Position numbers and translations under genes: made by a program. A stretch of DNA of 64,000 nucleotides, from assembly GCA_963281155.1 (NCBI GenBank), contig CAUJLY010000003.1, forward strand, positions 2,108,001 through 2,172,000, in the 5' to 3' direction. Below are positions 49,005 to 60,498 of this stretch, piece by piece (position 1 is the stretch's first letter; the number at the start of each line of letters is the position of its first letter). Source of the stretch: Rhabditophanes sp. KR3021. Taxonomy: Eukaryota; Nematoda; Chromadorea; Rhabditida; Alloionematidae. The notes under the pieces were generated by a model, which did not search any database, was not told where the DNA came from, and worked only from the letters and a program-made list of their open reading frames with translations.

Positions 49005-49483
49005 CTATTCAGCATATTGATTACAACGACAACGCCTTAACAAGATGATGTAACACAATACAATATAAATTATAAAAGCATTTGCCATCAAAATCCATCC
49101 AATAATTTCAGAGTTAATCATGTATTTGATAATACCGAAGACAAAATGCCTTATAATCTCGAGTAATATGTATCTTATAAACACATTTACGAAAAGGGTT
49201 ATAAGTAAGTATATTTTTCAGGAAAATCATGAAAAAATTTATCTAATACACATGGTTGCATATTCTTGATATCTGTTTCAGCAAGAGTCATAATAAACTC
49301 ATTACTAAGATTTTCAGGTATTCTTTTAGCAATAAAATCCAAATGTTTATCTTCAGCGTCAGAAATAGTAGTTTCAGCAATTTGGTCAGTTAAGTAGTTT
49401 ATATCTCCGCATTCTTTGTTGCCATCTTCAGGTTTTTGTTTACCATCATATAAATAATCAAAACCATTTTGACGAAGTCCCAT
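49005..49483 (-). CDS. Small two-pass membrane protein with a frame break, unknown
   Basis: The first frame (49483-49199) gives 94 aa: MGLRQNGFDYLYDGKQKPED, then an acidic soluble region ending VLDKFFHDFPEK. At that point the run G-AAAAA-T stops the frame eight codons into a hydrophobic segment. In the -1 frame the sequence continues YLLITLFVNVFIRYILLEII and IIGWILMANAFIIYIVLCYI, two helices and a basic end. One missing A in the run, a -1 slip, or true decay would explain it. The resulting topology (soluble N-terminus, two C-terminal helices) matches the other members of the cluster. Confidence 0.45.
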
Positions 49484-49752
49484 TTGAACTCTGGCTATTA
49501 TTAAATCTTTTTTTTAAGTTGATCATCTCCTAAAATCGAAAGAGAAATAATATTTGTGTTAAGATTAGCTGGCACAAAATATATAATAAAAGTATTCCAA
49601 AGTGTCCAACAACTTATTTTTTTGTGTGAAGTAGGAGTGCATAACGCCCAACTAACTTATGTATGTAAGGAAGACAGAAACTAATTATATTATTACGGTA
49701 CATTTGATCAGTCGTTAAAGCAGTTACAAAGCTTAAGACAAATCAAGTATCA

Positions 49753-50055
49753 TCAAAGCGACGGAAAATACACAATTGTGAAGTACCAGCTTGTATCGTT
49801 GAAAATAAAGTTATAAGAGACATCATAATGTTTATTAAAGTAGTATCTCTGGTAAGCGATGTAATTTCCAATATCTGAGAGCACTGCAAAGTATTATTAA
49901 AACGAAAATTATGAATTTAAGGACATTTCTGAGAAAGTGCAAAGTGGGGGAAAAGCCATGGCTTCGGTATATTTGGTAGCAGCATAAACGACTGTATGTT
50001 CAGGTTCATCTATTTCAATTTGAACTGTAGGTTCTATTTTGTTGTTATTGAAGCA
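49753..50055 (-). pseudogene. Coding-like fragments of unknown type
   Basis: One piece (50055-49909) reads KIEPTVQIEIDEPEHTVVYA and ATKYTEAMAFPPLC. Another (49883-49753) follows a clear TACTTTGCAG acceptor and is open in two frames, one of them hydrophobic (LINIMMSLITLFSTIQ). No good donor joins the two. They may be exons of another small cluster gene or remains of one. Confidence 0.25.
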
Positions 50056-50270
50056 AAGTCAGGTGACATTTTTAAAGTTGATAAAAATTATTTATTTAGA
50101 AAGTAATAAGTTTACGTGTAGTGGCAAAAATATTTCTAACTTGACATTCAAAAATTGTTCCTTTTAACATGTGCCTAATTATAGTTTCGAATGGCGCCTT
50201 CCTAGATAGTAGCAATTATTTTTATTAAAGTAATCTGTATTTTATAGATGAATTAATATATAAATTGATG

Positions 50271-50504
50271 TTAATCTTTGTACAAAAATTCATAAATATA
50301 TAATTGAAGTACTTTATAATAACATTTAAATACATATGAAATAATGAGAAAAATCAACTCTGCTGAAGTATCGAAGAGATTGGGACATACTCTATCCAAT
50401 TCGTCATGAAACTGAATCCTGTCATAATAAAGCGCTAAGTAAATTTGAAAACTTATAGTTAACAAAACAGTAAAGAGATCCAATAATTGATTAAGATGAT
50501 TCAT
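50271..50504 (-). CDS. Possible small two-pass membrane protein (77 aa)
   Basis: The frame starts with ATG and has two hydrophobic segments (LLDLFTVLLTISFQIYLALY and AELIFLIISYVFKCYYKVLQ) separated by a short acidic loop. It has no convincing acceptor upstream and no known motif. AT-rich DNA can give such frames by chance; support comes only from strand and topology shared with its neighbours. Confidence 0.3.
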   Translation of the reverse strand: MNHLNQLLDLFTVLLTISFQIYLALYYDRIQFHDELDRVCPNLFDTSAELIFLIISYVFKCYYKVLQLYIYEFLYKD

Positions 50505-50839
50505 AGCAGCAGCCGATATTCACGTATTTCCAAATTCTACAGTGTATCAGTTTCTGCTTCTTCTATCATTTTATTTATAAAAGAAGATTCGCTCTCAATT
50601 ACTATAGAATAATTGCTATCAGAAGTAAAAAACATTGTGCAAAGACTATTTTGAATGTAAAAAATATCTATTTCTGTATTATACGTTTATATAAATAATT
50701 GTTTGATGAAAAATGGTTTGGTATCCGTTTATGTGGAGATATTACATTGGTTTAACAATTTTTAGCCAATGACAGTTATGCCATGCCTCCGACTATATAA
50801 TTTACACGCATAAAGAATGTACTTTTGTTAAGCAAACAT

Positions 50840-51139
50840 TCAGAAATAGCATTTAATGACTTTTCCGTAGAGTTCTTTGTAGTAGCTGAAATATCCTAGA
50901 ATCAAGATTGTAATTGTAAATTTTGTAATCCATTCAAACAGATCAGACACACAATTGTAAGATATCAATCCAAGAATAAGGATTGCCATAGATATGAAGA
51001 TAAAATTTCTTATCATTTTAATTGAGATTTTAGATGGAACAACTTGTCCATACTTTTCATATTTTCTGCTATTATTTATGCATTTTCCGAACCTTAGCCT
51101 TTGCATGCAACTCTTAGTTTTGCGGCATTTAATAGCCAT
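50840..51139 (-). CDS. Small two-pass membrane protein, unknown (99 aa)
   Basis: An acceptor (AATTTTAG) ends two bases before the ATG of MAIKCRKTKSCMQRLRFGKC, which supports this start over one six codons upstream. The N-terminal 45 residues are strongly basic with three Cys. Two membrane helices follow (IRNFIFISMAILILGLISY and FTITILILGYFSYYK) and a short tail with Cys. No family is recognised. The basic end is probably cytosolic. Confidence 0.55.
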   Translation of the reverse strand: MAIKCRKTKSCMQRLRFGKCINNSRKYEKYGQVVPSKISIKMIRNFIFISMAILILGLISYNCVSDLFEWITKFTITILILGYFSYYKELYGKVIKCYF

Positions 51140-51734
51140 TGCTAAAATTATCTCCAAAATATAAAGAAATTAATGTAAGAAAGGTAATGTTCGTTGTTTT
51201 AGATAATATATCCAAAGTATAATATGTCGCTAACATAATTTCAAAAATAGTTTTTGGCATATAAATGGTAAATATCTAGCGACGCCCATAAAATAAAAAG
51301 CACACATATGACACTTGATATGGTTAACGCAAATTGTAATATAAATGTAATCGCCATCATATTTGTTGTTGACAAAACCAAAATAATAGGTACCCCGCAT
51401 GAATTCATGAAGGCTTCTCCAATTTTGTAATGAACGACTCTTTACCGGAAATGGGTGATATAATTTGTTATGACCAAATAAGTAAATATCAGCTTAATTA
51501 TAAGACATCAAATTATTAAAAGGTATCATGAAAGTTGATAAAAGACATGTGTATATGAAAAAGTTGTATGTTTAGATCTATTGAATTAAAATTCTTTTTT
51601 ATTAAATATAGTGTGGTATGAAATATCATTAGAAGCTTTTAAACAAAAACATTATGCAAAATAATTTTTTAAGTACAAATTGGATAAATATCATTTTTAC
51701 TTAAATAACGGAAAATTCACAAAAACATAATGAA

Positions 51735-52184
51735 TTATCTACAGTTGCAAAGGTTCGCAATACTGACGGTGAGCGTATTCATTTGAATAGCTAAATTGAG
51801 TGCGATTCCGGATAAGAAAGTTCTTAGATATTTGATGTCAAAGCATCCAAGTTTCTGAGCACTTTCTTCTTGTTTGGGAGTTCCAAAAGAAGATTCATAT
51901 TTGACTTCCCTAATCATACCATTCTCAGAGATGGTTATCCTAGCATCACTTGGATACATTGGATAGTTAAAACTTCTTCGGGTGGGTGTTATTACAAGAC
52001 CAATATTTTGATTACGAAGAATATGTTCTTCAATTGACAGTAATTCAATGTTGTCCATTGATAGTGTTTCAAAATTGCCATTTGTTCCAACATGATTATT
52101 TATCATCTCCCAAACAGTCCACTGATGTTCGCCACCAACAGTTGCTTCAACATCATTATGACCATGACAGTTAAGTTCAGGCAT
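51735..52184 (-). CDS. Unknown small protein of the cluster (149 aa)
   Basis: The ATG follows a TTGTTTTCAG acceptor by one base. The N-terminal 110 residues are soluble-looking and include HQWTVWEMINNHVGTNG and RRSFNYPMYPSDARITISEN. A KLGCFD motif precedes a moderately hydrophobic C-terminal segment (YLRTFLSGIALNLAIQMN). The next gene upstream on the same strand carries EIGCFD in a similar position relative to its membrane helix. No known domain is seen. Confidence 0.6.
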   Translation of the reverse strand: MPELNCHGHNDVEATVGGEHQWTVWEMINNHVGTNGNFETLSMDNIELLSIEEHILRNQNIGLVITPTRRSFNYPMYPSDARITISENGMIREVKYESSFGTPKQEESAQKLGCFDIKYLRTFLSGIALNLAIQMNTLTVSIANLCNCR

Positions 52185-52543
52185 TCTGAAAACAAAGGAT
52201 AGATGAAAAATTGTATTTACACGGAAGCACGTTATCAAAAGAATAAAAAGAATACGACATCATCTATCCATATCCTATTTGTAAGCTCTTACGCAAAACA
52301 TGCCTAATTAAACGTATATCAGGTCGCAGCACTGTCTTTTTAGTACCTGGCAAGTAACTAATTTTTCATGGCCCTATTAATACGTGTTTTGTCTGCTTCT
52401 TTATCAAAACAATTTTATGTGTATGACGATATAAGTTTAAAACAAAGAATTTATTAATATGAAAAAAGGGTTCAATCAAAAAATACAAAAGCATGAATGT
52501 TTCAAAATTACCGCCAAAAAGCATATTATTTTTAATGTTAAAA

Positions 52544-52810
52544 TCACTTTTCATTCGGTTCAAATGTTGAATGCAACAAAGCTAATAATATGAAAGACAT
52601 AAAGATCAAACATAACAAAACAGTTGCAACGAGAAGAATTCTGAAACATATTGGTAAAGAATCTTCAACTGGACTACCATTAATGATTTTGTGTATACGA
52701 GCTAATTCAATATCAGCAACAGCTTCCTTGTCAGAAGATATCTTCCTGTCAAAACATCCTATTTCTTCTGGATACATCTTCTTATCGTTCGCCAAAGATG
52801 GGTTAATCAT
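52544..52810 (-). CDS. Small single-pass membrane protein, unknown (88 aa)
   Basis: An AGTTTTAG acceptor ends two bases before the ATG. The protein has an EEIGCFDRK motif near residue 17, an acidic middle, and one strong membrane helix near the C-terminus (ILLVATVLLCLIFMSFILLA) with a short tail. It is the right-hand member of the same-strand small-protein run. No known family. Confidence 0.55.
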   Translation of the reverse strand: MINPSLANDKKMYPEEIGCFDRKISSDKEAVADIELARIHKIINGSPVEDSLPICFRILLVATVLLCLIFMSFILLALLHSTFEPNEK

Positions 52811-53169
52811 ATCTAAAACTAAATGGAGATATTAAAAGTTAGTAAAAGTCGTTTAACACCGCTATTTAAAATGATATAACTTCGTGGATGGACGCCACTT
52901 TATTCAATATTTTAAAGTTAGCGATGGAATGCAAGTGAAATCCTTTAATATGCCTGCCCCAAAGTATGGATACCATGGATACTTGTGTGCACTTTATGAC
53001 ATTTTTTATTACAAATATTCAATAATTATTAATGCAAAGATTTTATTTGATGTCAGTTAAACAAGGGTTAATAGTATAGACGTTTATGGAAGAAAAAGCA
53101 AATGAAGGAAAAGTAAGCAACATATGATAAATATGAAACTTATCATAACTCGTTTATCCTGAGCTTCAA

Positions 53170-53550
53170 CTAAATTGCAAGGTCCTCATAAGCCTCAGTT
53201 TGGTTCATATTTATAAATTCTGCATCAATTCTTTCGATAATATCATCGTCTATTCTTGTGATTTTTTGGTATGTGCACCCATCTCTGTTTCTTCAAATTC
53301 CATCTCTTCGTAACACCATTTTTCAAACTCTTCTTCAATATGTAACGTTTGAGTCGTACACTAATAAAATTTTGTCAATTGAGAAAAATTAAGAAGGAGT
53401 GATCCTCGATATTTGCCGGCTAAAATATTATTTATTATTGTGAGTGATTCCATAAAAAGCGCATACTGGAACAATTTGATCTGGACGAATGCCCATTCCA
53501 ATTAATGATTCTTCCATAAATACAAACAATCTAATTTTTTGTTGTCTCCA
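53170..53550 (-). pseudogene. Coding-like fragments of unknown type
   Basis: Three pieces in two frames look protein-coding. They are FVFMEESLIGMGIRPDQIVP at about 53520-53460; an acidic LHIEEEFEKWCYEEMEFEET near 53340-53285; and KITRIDDDIIERIDAEFINM ending at a stop at 53170. One frame change joins the last two. No known family. Likely a dead gene or mobile-element relic. Confidence 0.3.
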
Positions 53551-54284
53551 CGCCATCATTATCAACTAATAAGATATTTAAGTTATTTGAAATTAAAAAA
53601 GTTAAGTAATTTGGAGCACGTAGAGAAGTTTTTTAAACTAGTTACATATAAGCATAAGACATTAACGCAGTATATGTTCTCACATATCTATTTTTTAAAT
53701 AATCCCTTTGAAATGAAGCAACTAGCGTATACCTTAATGCAACTATCCAAATAACAAGAGGTGAGTAATGGTATGTACTTTTTTACATAGCCACTACTCT
53801 TTGAATTAGAGCACAAAAATTTATTCTTCTACGAGTCATTATTTTGTACTTTAAGGAAGAAAGGTTTCCTTTGACTTGATATTGTTGATGGCAAAATAAT
53901 AATTAAAAAGTGTACGGATTGGTTTTAGGGGGGAACTAATGAAAATCATAATTACATGTTAACATTTACATCCAGCAATGCTGAGAAGGATATAAATGCG
54001 TGACATTTGAAGGTTTTACAGTAAATATATTAACAACCCCCAAGAGGGAGATAACTTTTGGGTTTTGCTTTTCACATCTAATAATAGGTTACTTTTAAGC
54101 AAAGACAAAGGAATAAAAATAACATAAATTTAATTTTACGTTTGAAAATACAAACATTAATAATATTGGAACCGAAAGTTTCAATTGGCTCAAAAATAAA
54201 ACAATCAGTTCATTCAAAGAATAATATACCTTTTTAATTAACAACGAGAATATACAAAATAATTATACTGAAAGATAAATGCTT
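53551..54284. other. Intergenic DNA
   Basis: No motif-bearing frame. A 71-codon + strand frame at 53539-53754 is Leu/Lys/Tyr-rich with no supporting signal. The right part should contain the 3' UTR of the PAN-domain gene. Confidence 0.4.
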
Positions 54285-57200
54285 TTAGTCCAGTTCTTTA
54301 AGGCAATCTGATATACTGACATAGTCGACTGAATTTTCAGGCTCCGGTAATAAGTAACTTTCACGTTCTTTTTCGGGAGATTTCATGTTAAGGAAACAGT
54401 TGTTGTCGTCATCATCGTTGAAGAACATAATTGAGTCGCAGATGTCCTCTGTTTTGGAGCGAGAATAACATAGATTAGCACAACCTTCCATTGACTTGCT
54501 CTTTTTAGATAATGAGGCGAAGCCCAGCAATATATGTTGAGGTAATTTCTTTAAATACGATTCGTTTTTACGACAGTCAACGGCTAGTTTATCTAGAAAA
54601 ATATATTGGTTTGTTAACACATTTTATGTTATGTTTAAAGATCCAAAGCGTTACTTACCATTAATACAAATCTTTTCATAATAATTTAATGTTGCAGATT
54701 TTTTCAAACTGTTCTTTTTTAACGAATTATCAGTGAATTTGCCAGCAAAGTTTGATTTTAAATCATAGATAAAGCAGTCTTGGTTAGTAGCATCATGGGC
54801 AAAACTATCACATTCAAAACGATGTCCTTTCAGAACAACATTTTTGAGACAACTTTCTTTGCATGATGCCAAATCACAATTTTGATAGAACATTTTACCG
54901 TCTCTTGCACTAGTTTGAAAACCTTCCGACAAAATGAAACTATACACTTCATTAGAACCGCAGCTAAATTCGTCTTGAACATCAGATTTATTTAATACAG
55001 TTGAAAATTCATTAGATGAACCAGGTAAAGGCACTTTGAAATCATCCGTCAAATCATCAATATCACTTAATTCAGCCATCTCACTTACATCTTTATCCTT
55101 ATACGTCGTTGAAGCCAAGAGTTTTCTCAAACTAGGCGGAACATAAGCTACAGCTGGATTAGCATTACTCACAATATTGTTTTCAACAACACTTCTAGGG
55201 TCGTATACTAACAATTTAGGCTTCTGGTATTGCCTACGCTTATCGTATTTGTTTGTAAATTCAACGCCATCTCCCAATGCATTTACCTCCATCTTTCTTC
55301 TGATCTGTTGGGCTCCTAAATTTTAATTTAACAAGCATTCAATTGCATTAACTTACTATTAATACATTCCATTATATTAGTCATGTTTTGTTTTGGCTTA
55401 AACAAATCCATTCCATCAAAGGAAATACTTAAATCCTCCACACTTTTCTTGCCTAGCATTTTCTTGTCATACATATCGCACATCTTTAGCTTGATACTAT
55501 AAGAAATAACACCACAATCATTTCTACTTCCGCAAAACATTAGACACTCAATCTCAGCTAAATTAATCCTCCTTTCTGAAGGTCTTAAATCTTTAATTAA
55601 TTTACCAGGACTATGTTCAAAACAACGTTGGACAACTCTCGATTTAATTGAATGTAAAGTGTGTTTAGTCAATTCTACTTTCGAAGCAACTTCGAAACCA
55701 ATCAAATCCTTGGCAGATTCATTTTCACGAATCGCTTTATTTGGAACGTCTCTTTGCGGAATCAGAAGTTTTAACGCATCATTAGGATAATATTTCAACT
55801 CATCCACTTTTTCTTTCCGTCTTAATGCCAATTTTTTCCTTAAAGTCTGTATCTTTCCCTCGTATTCTCTCGAATCAGATGGAATTACCGAGGCAGTTGG
55901 CAATTTAATAGGTTTCGGAATTTCAAAAACTGCAGGAATTCTATTAATTTTAATTGGATGAACATGAATATCCTTCATTTCAGACATTGACACTAGTCCA
56001 TTCACGGAGTCGACTCCTTTACTCGCCGTTCCAACCATTAAAGGGGCTGCCAATTGTCTATCAAATGTCAACTTATCATTTGCGAAATCAATCAAATCGC
56101 CATCTTCTTCTTTTCCGTAATTATTAGTGTATGGATACGTCTTTTCTTTTAAATTTCTCTCATTCCATTTGACACGGTAATAATTGACACTTTCCTTTCG
56201 CCTCCAATTGTTGTCTTCATTTTGTTTCGGTTGAAAGCCTGTACTTTCGATTCTCATTGGTTTGAGGTAGGATTTTGGGCTTCGATCACCATAATTTGGA
56301 TCAACCAGTCCCTTTTTAATAATTTCATTTCTGTCCTCACTGAAATCTTCAATTGACTGTTCATGAAGTCCTTGAATATTTGTTCTCGTTATCAAAGACA
56401 AATGTTGTTTTCGATCTTTTTGCAAAACTGGCAAAGCAACTCCATTAAATGATTCTTTGCCCCCAAGCTCAATTAATTTCCTACTCGAAGAAGTAGGGAC
56501 GGCCAGTTTCATAAGTTGAACAGCCTCAGGACTTCCAGTACTCTTAATCAATATAGTGGACGGCGTCAGCGTAGGGAAGGTCAACTTTCCTTTTACCATC
56601 TCATTATTCCTCTCATCAACACTGTCAACATCATCTTCACCCATCTCCTTCCTATTGTTACCAATCAAACCATCACCGTCATGTTCCTTTATTGAACTAA
56701 TGTCCTTTACCAATGTGACATCCTTTGCTCCTTTGTTTTCCCCCAAATCCAAGATGTCCTCTAGTTCAGAAGAAACCTCAAAGGGAAAGTCAGTTGTTTT
56801 GATGTCCGTAGTGCTCTTTGAATCATCCAAAAATTTTCCCTTTTTAATTGAACCGTACAAGTCATCGCCAAAAGCCTTGTTGACCTGTCTTTCCTTATGT
56901 TTAGGCGAAGTTACCACATTTTGGATGTTATCATCTTCATATTGGGTTATGTCGTTGTCTGAATTTTGCGAGGATCCTATACTTGCTTCATTAAATACAG
57001 AAAGAGAGGTATCAAAAGAAGGAAATTCTGTTTTTGGCAAGGAAGTAGTAGTAGTTGGGTTTGGCTCGGAAAAGTTTCTTATTATAGAAGGAATTATATT
57101 AGTACTAAGAGAGTCTTGGTCATTTGGATTTGCACGTACATTTTGATTGTATGTTGCAGTAGTCTTTTGACTTAACTTAACCTGATATTTTTTGTCAAAG

Positions 57201-57671
57201 ACATGAAAAGGTTGAATAGTTACTTTTTTTGAAGGCTCAGTTTGTATTTTAACTAAATGAGTTGAAAGCCTAGAAGACATTCTACTCCTTAAATTAGTGT
57301 TTTTCTTGGCGATTGTAGTTCTGTCAAATGGTGTTGATGGCGGTGCAGTGATAAATACTTTCGCAACATCTTGTCGACTCGTTAATGCGTCGTCGTGTCT
57401 AAACATTGGTGCTTGTTGTAGCAATCGGTTTTGATCTATCATCTCATTATTATAAATATCCCTTGCTGGATTATTGAAAAGATGGCCAGAACTATCTAAA
57501 TTGACATCCTCACCTTTTCGAGCAGGCGCATCTATAACAAAAACAGGCAATGTTTGCATACAATTACATAATAAAAAGATCAAGCTTACCACTAATTACC
57601 GTAACAGGAACGAAGCTTAACGTGACCAGGACAGAGAGAAACCTTTTGATGTTTGGCACTTGAACAGTCAT
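54285..57671 (-). CDS. Secreted protein with three PAN/apple-like modules
   Basis: Exons 57671-57590, 57531-55357, 55315-54659 and 54592-54285 join in phase to 1,073 aa. Exon 1 is a signal peptide (RFLSVLVTLSFVPVTVIS). Residues about 30-660 are low complexity: Ser/Thr/Asp/Lys-rich, without Cys and probably disordered. Three Cys-rich modules follow. The first, at the end of exon 2, has RCFEHSPGKLI, LAEIECLMFCGSR, CGVISYSIKLKMCDMYD and a closing MECIN. The second, in exon 3, has MFYQNCDLASCKESCLKN, FECDSFAHDATNQDCFIYDL and a closing KICIN. The third is exon 4 (LAVDCRKNES, MEGCANLCYSRS, CDSIMFFNDD, NCFLNM). Their Cys pattern matches PAN/apple domains, which mediate protein or carbohydrate binding outside the cell. 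All three introns are phase 1, so modules are exon-shuffling units. No ZP domain or membrane anchor is present. Confidence 0.8.
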
Positions 57672-59728
57672 CTCAATATTATGATGTCCAAAGAAAGGTT
57701 ATTTTTTGGACGGGTTTGAAAAGTCGATTTGGGCTGATAACAAAGGGTTCCGAGATTAACCTGCAATAGAAATGTATTAAAAATCTTCAAATTCAGGTCA
57801 GCTTCGCCAAAGCTGTTTAAGGATTTTGTTAATAATATACTATTAAGGACTCGCAACTTAAATATTCTATTGATGGAATTGCAACAGTTTTTAAAAAATA
57901 TTGACCTTGTATAAAGATATCCTTTAAATAAATTTAATATGCAAATGGACAATTAAAATTTAGCATCATCCAATGTTTAAAAAATTGAATTGAATGTCAA
58001 GATCATTTAAGTCGTTACAATAATATACGTAGAAAAAGTTGGGTACTATTTGATAATAATTAGAGGAATAAATATATTTAGAGACATCAGCCGCAGTTAT
58101 GTTCATAAATATATTAATAAATTTAAGAATAAATATAAGGATAAATGTAATAATAACATGGAGTGACGGAAAAGAGTTTGCAAAACTGATTCCAATGACC
58201 CGAATTAAAGGCTGAAACTTATTGTGGGAGTTTTCGTTTATTTAATAGACACATCTCCCTGAGGAATGATATTGTTTAATTATTGAAAAGGAGGGAATCC
58301 AATTGATAACTGAATCTCATTAACAACACAATCAAAAGAACTGGGCTAACACGTTTATTTAGTGATAAGAATAAAAGTTAATTATATTGAAAAATATCTT
58401 CACACTTGTTATTACTCCAATTATACTGTATTTATGCAATCAAATAGTTCCCAAACTAAAGAATACCTAAATTAAGTATATTCAAAAATGTAATAATAAG
58501 AATGATATAATAAATCTACCTAAATGCATATTGAGTAAATGGGAAAAGATTTGTAAACTAAATATAACACTCAACGTATTTGATCGTCGTAATCTTTTTC
58601 TACTCAAACAAATCATTTATCATCACCTTCAATAGAGGTCTTATTTATTGTTATGCCACTAATTGTATGTTTAAAAATCTATAATTTGGTTGATCCCTTG
58701 TGGTTGAGGAAAGCATTTCCATAGTCGGAGACAAATATTTATTTGGGTGGATAGGTATTTATAAGACTTTGCATTGTGTGAAGAAGAATATTGATGTTTA
58801 TATTAATGTTTCTTTGCCATCATAAATAACAGTCAAACAAATGACATCAACTAGAATGTGTTAAATTTAATTGACGCTAAAGAATCACAAACGCTTAAAG
58901 TCTCCAGCCAACTTGACGCCTTAATCTAATTAAAAATAACTTTGTGGTGGGTCTCAAACTTGTAGTTTTTGGTATACTCAAACAATAATTAATGGATGAT
59001 TCAGTTGTCACCAAGTCTACGTATCGGGTTGTCAAAGAACCATAAACCTAATGATTTATGTAAAAGTTGAAGTGTTCTTTATTCAAAGGAAATATGAACT
59101 TGATTAGAACAATATCCGATTCAATAAACTTGAGTTCTATTTTGCTTGTAGCTCTAACTTCTCGAAATACCTTTTTTACAAGTTAATTCAATTTTGTTTT
59201 GAACATGTCCCGCTTTCGGTATTTTGATGCTTTTAAAGTACTTCCCAATAATGTTTCTTTAGCAAATACCGTTACTTTGCTGTACTTAATGTTTGTACGT
59301 CCTCAATTTGCATACTTTGTATTAGCTAATTGTTTCATAACATTATAAGATAATCTCCTATATAACGAAGCACATTTATCTTCCTTTAATCTCACCTTCT
59401 TGCCAAAAACATTCCCATTATCTGGTATATTAAATTAACTTAAAATTTGTTATTTGTATCTGTTGTTGAGTAAAGTGATTTGTGGTTGTGTAAAGAAACT
59501 TTGTAATGTATACCGACACTCACACACATATTTATACACTTTTATTATCTCCTTTTGGCCAGTTGTCATTAATATCGTTAAATGCCCCAAAAACCATATG
59601 GCCAAATGTATTCACTCTTTCATTAGGTAACAACCCAGCCCCATTTCCGCCTCCATTTGTTGAAGCCTCTTATTATTATATAAATTGTCATTTCATTTTA
59701 TCATCTAATTTACACAATCTATTATTTT
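57672..59728. other. Divergent intergenic region
   Basis: About 2 kb between two divergently transcribed genes (the PAN gene leftward, the Snail-like gene rightward), so it should hold both promoters. I see no motif-bearing frame. A Thr/Pro-rich frame at 59506-59730 ends just before the Snail-like acceptor and is probably leader or intron sequence. Confidence 0.45.
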
Positions 59729-59738
59729 AGAAGCATCC

Positions 59739-60493
59739 ATGACAATTGCTCAAATGAATAACCAGTTTCTATTCTACTTATTGAATTCTCAACAGCAACA
59801 AGTTCAGAGAAATAGTCTGTTAATGAGATTCGGTCCACAAATTTTCCCAATTAATCATTTCCCTTCCCCGATTAGTCCAATTAACCAAATTCAACAAACT
59901 CATCAAAATAATCAAATTAGTCCTATTTTCGATAGTATTTCTCCTAAACAAGCAATGAATCCTCTCGAAGACAATAAATCAGTCGTTAAGAAGAAACAGC
60001 ATGATTTCACACAAATTGATAAGCTAATAATTAATGAAGAAACACCAGTTGGAAAAGAAAATGACGAGCGCCCTTTAAAAAGGAAAACTACCAAGGATGC
60101 TAGATCAAAAACAAATTCACCTATATCTTCTTGCAAACATTGTGGAAAAGAATTTTCGAGACAGTGGCTGCTTCAAAACCATATTCGTACCCACAGTAAG
60201 TTGGATCATCTAATATTGTTTTAATTAAATTAATTTAAGCTGGTGAAAGACCATTTAAGTGTGACATTTGCAACAAAGCTTTTGCAGATAAATCAAATCT
60301 TAGAGCACACAGACAAACTCACTCGGGTTTAAAACCGTTCAAATGTGATCGTTGTGGTAAACGATTTGCCTTAAAAAGTTATCTTGCGAAACACGAAGAA
60401 AGTTCCTGCTCCAGAACAAATAATCAGCTTTCTCCCCAAACTCTCTATAATCCCATTCCTTTCCCTCACGATATCTTTTATAATTTACACTAA
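59739..60493 (+). CDS. Snail/Scratch-type C2H2 transcription factor, three fingers
   Basis: Exon 1 (59739-60195) and exon 2 (60240-60493) join across a 44-nt intron that splits the HIRTHT|GERPF linker, giving 236 aa. Fingers: CKHCGKEFSRQWLLQNHIRT (about 131-152), CDICNKAFADKSNLRAHRQT (about 158-179) and CDRCGKRFALKSYLAKHEES followed by SC. FSR-x-WLL-x-x-HIRTHTGE, AFAD-x-SNLRAH-x-QTHS and KHEESxC are hallmark Snail-family sequences; the family binds E-box DNA as repressors. It has three fingers where four or five are usual, and no N-terminal SNAG motif: the start is MTIAQMNNQFLFYLL, then Gln/Asn/Pro-rich. A KRKTTKDARSK basic tract precedes the fingers. An acceptor (TATTTTAG) ends nine bases before the ATG, so an upstream exon could carry a longer N-terminus. 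AATAAA at 60493-60498 overlaps the stop region. Confidence 0.85.
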
Positions 60494-60498
60494 ATAAA
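60493..60498 (+). terminator. Poly(A) signal of the Snail-like gene
   Basis: AATAAA begins at the last base of the TAA stop codon. This implies a very short 3' UTR unless later signals are used. Confidence 0.4.

Noticed and set aside
59506..59730. 74-codon + strand frame upstream of the Snail-like gene
   Set aside because: It runs into the acceptor tract before 59739 and ends there; no SNAG or other motif. More likely leader or intron sequence.
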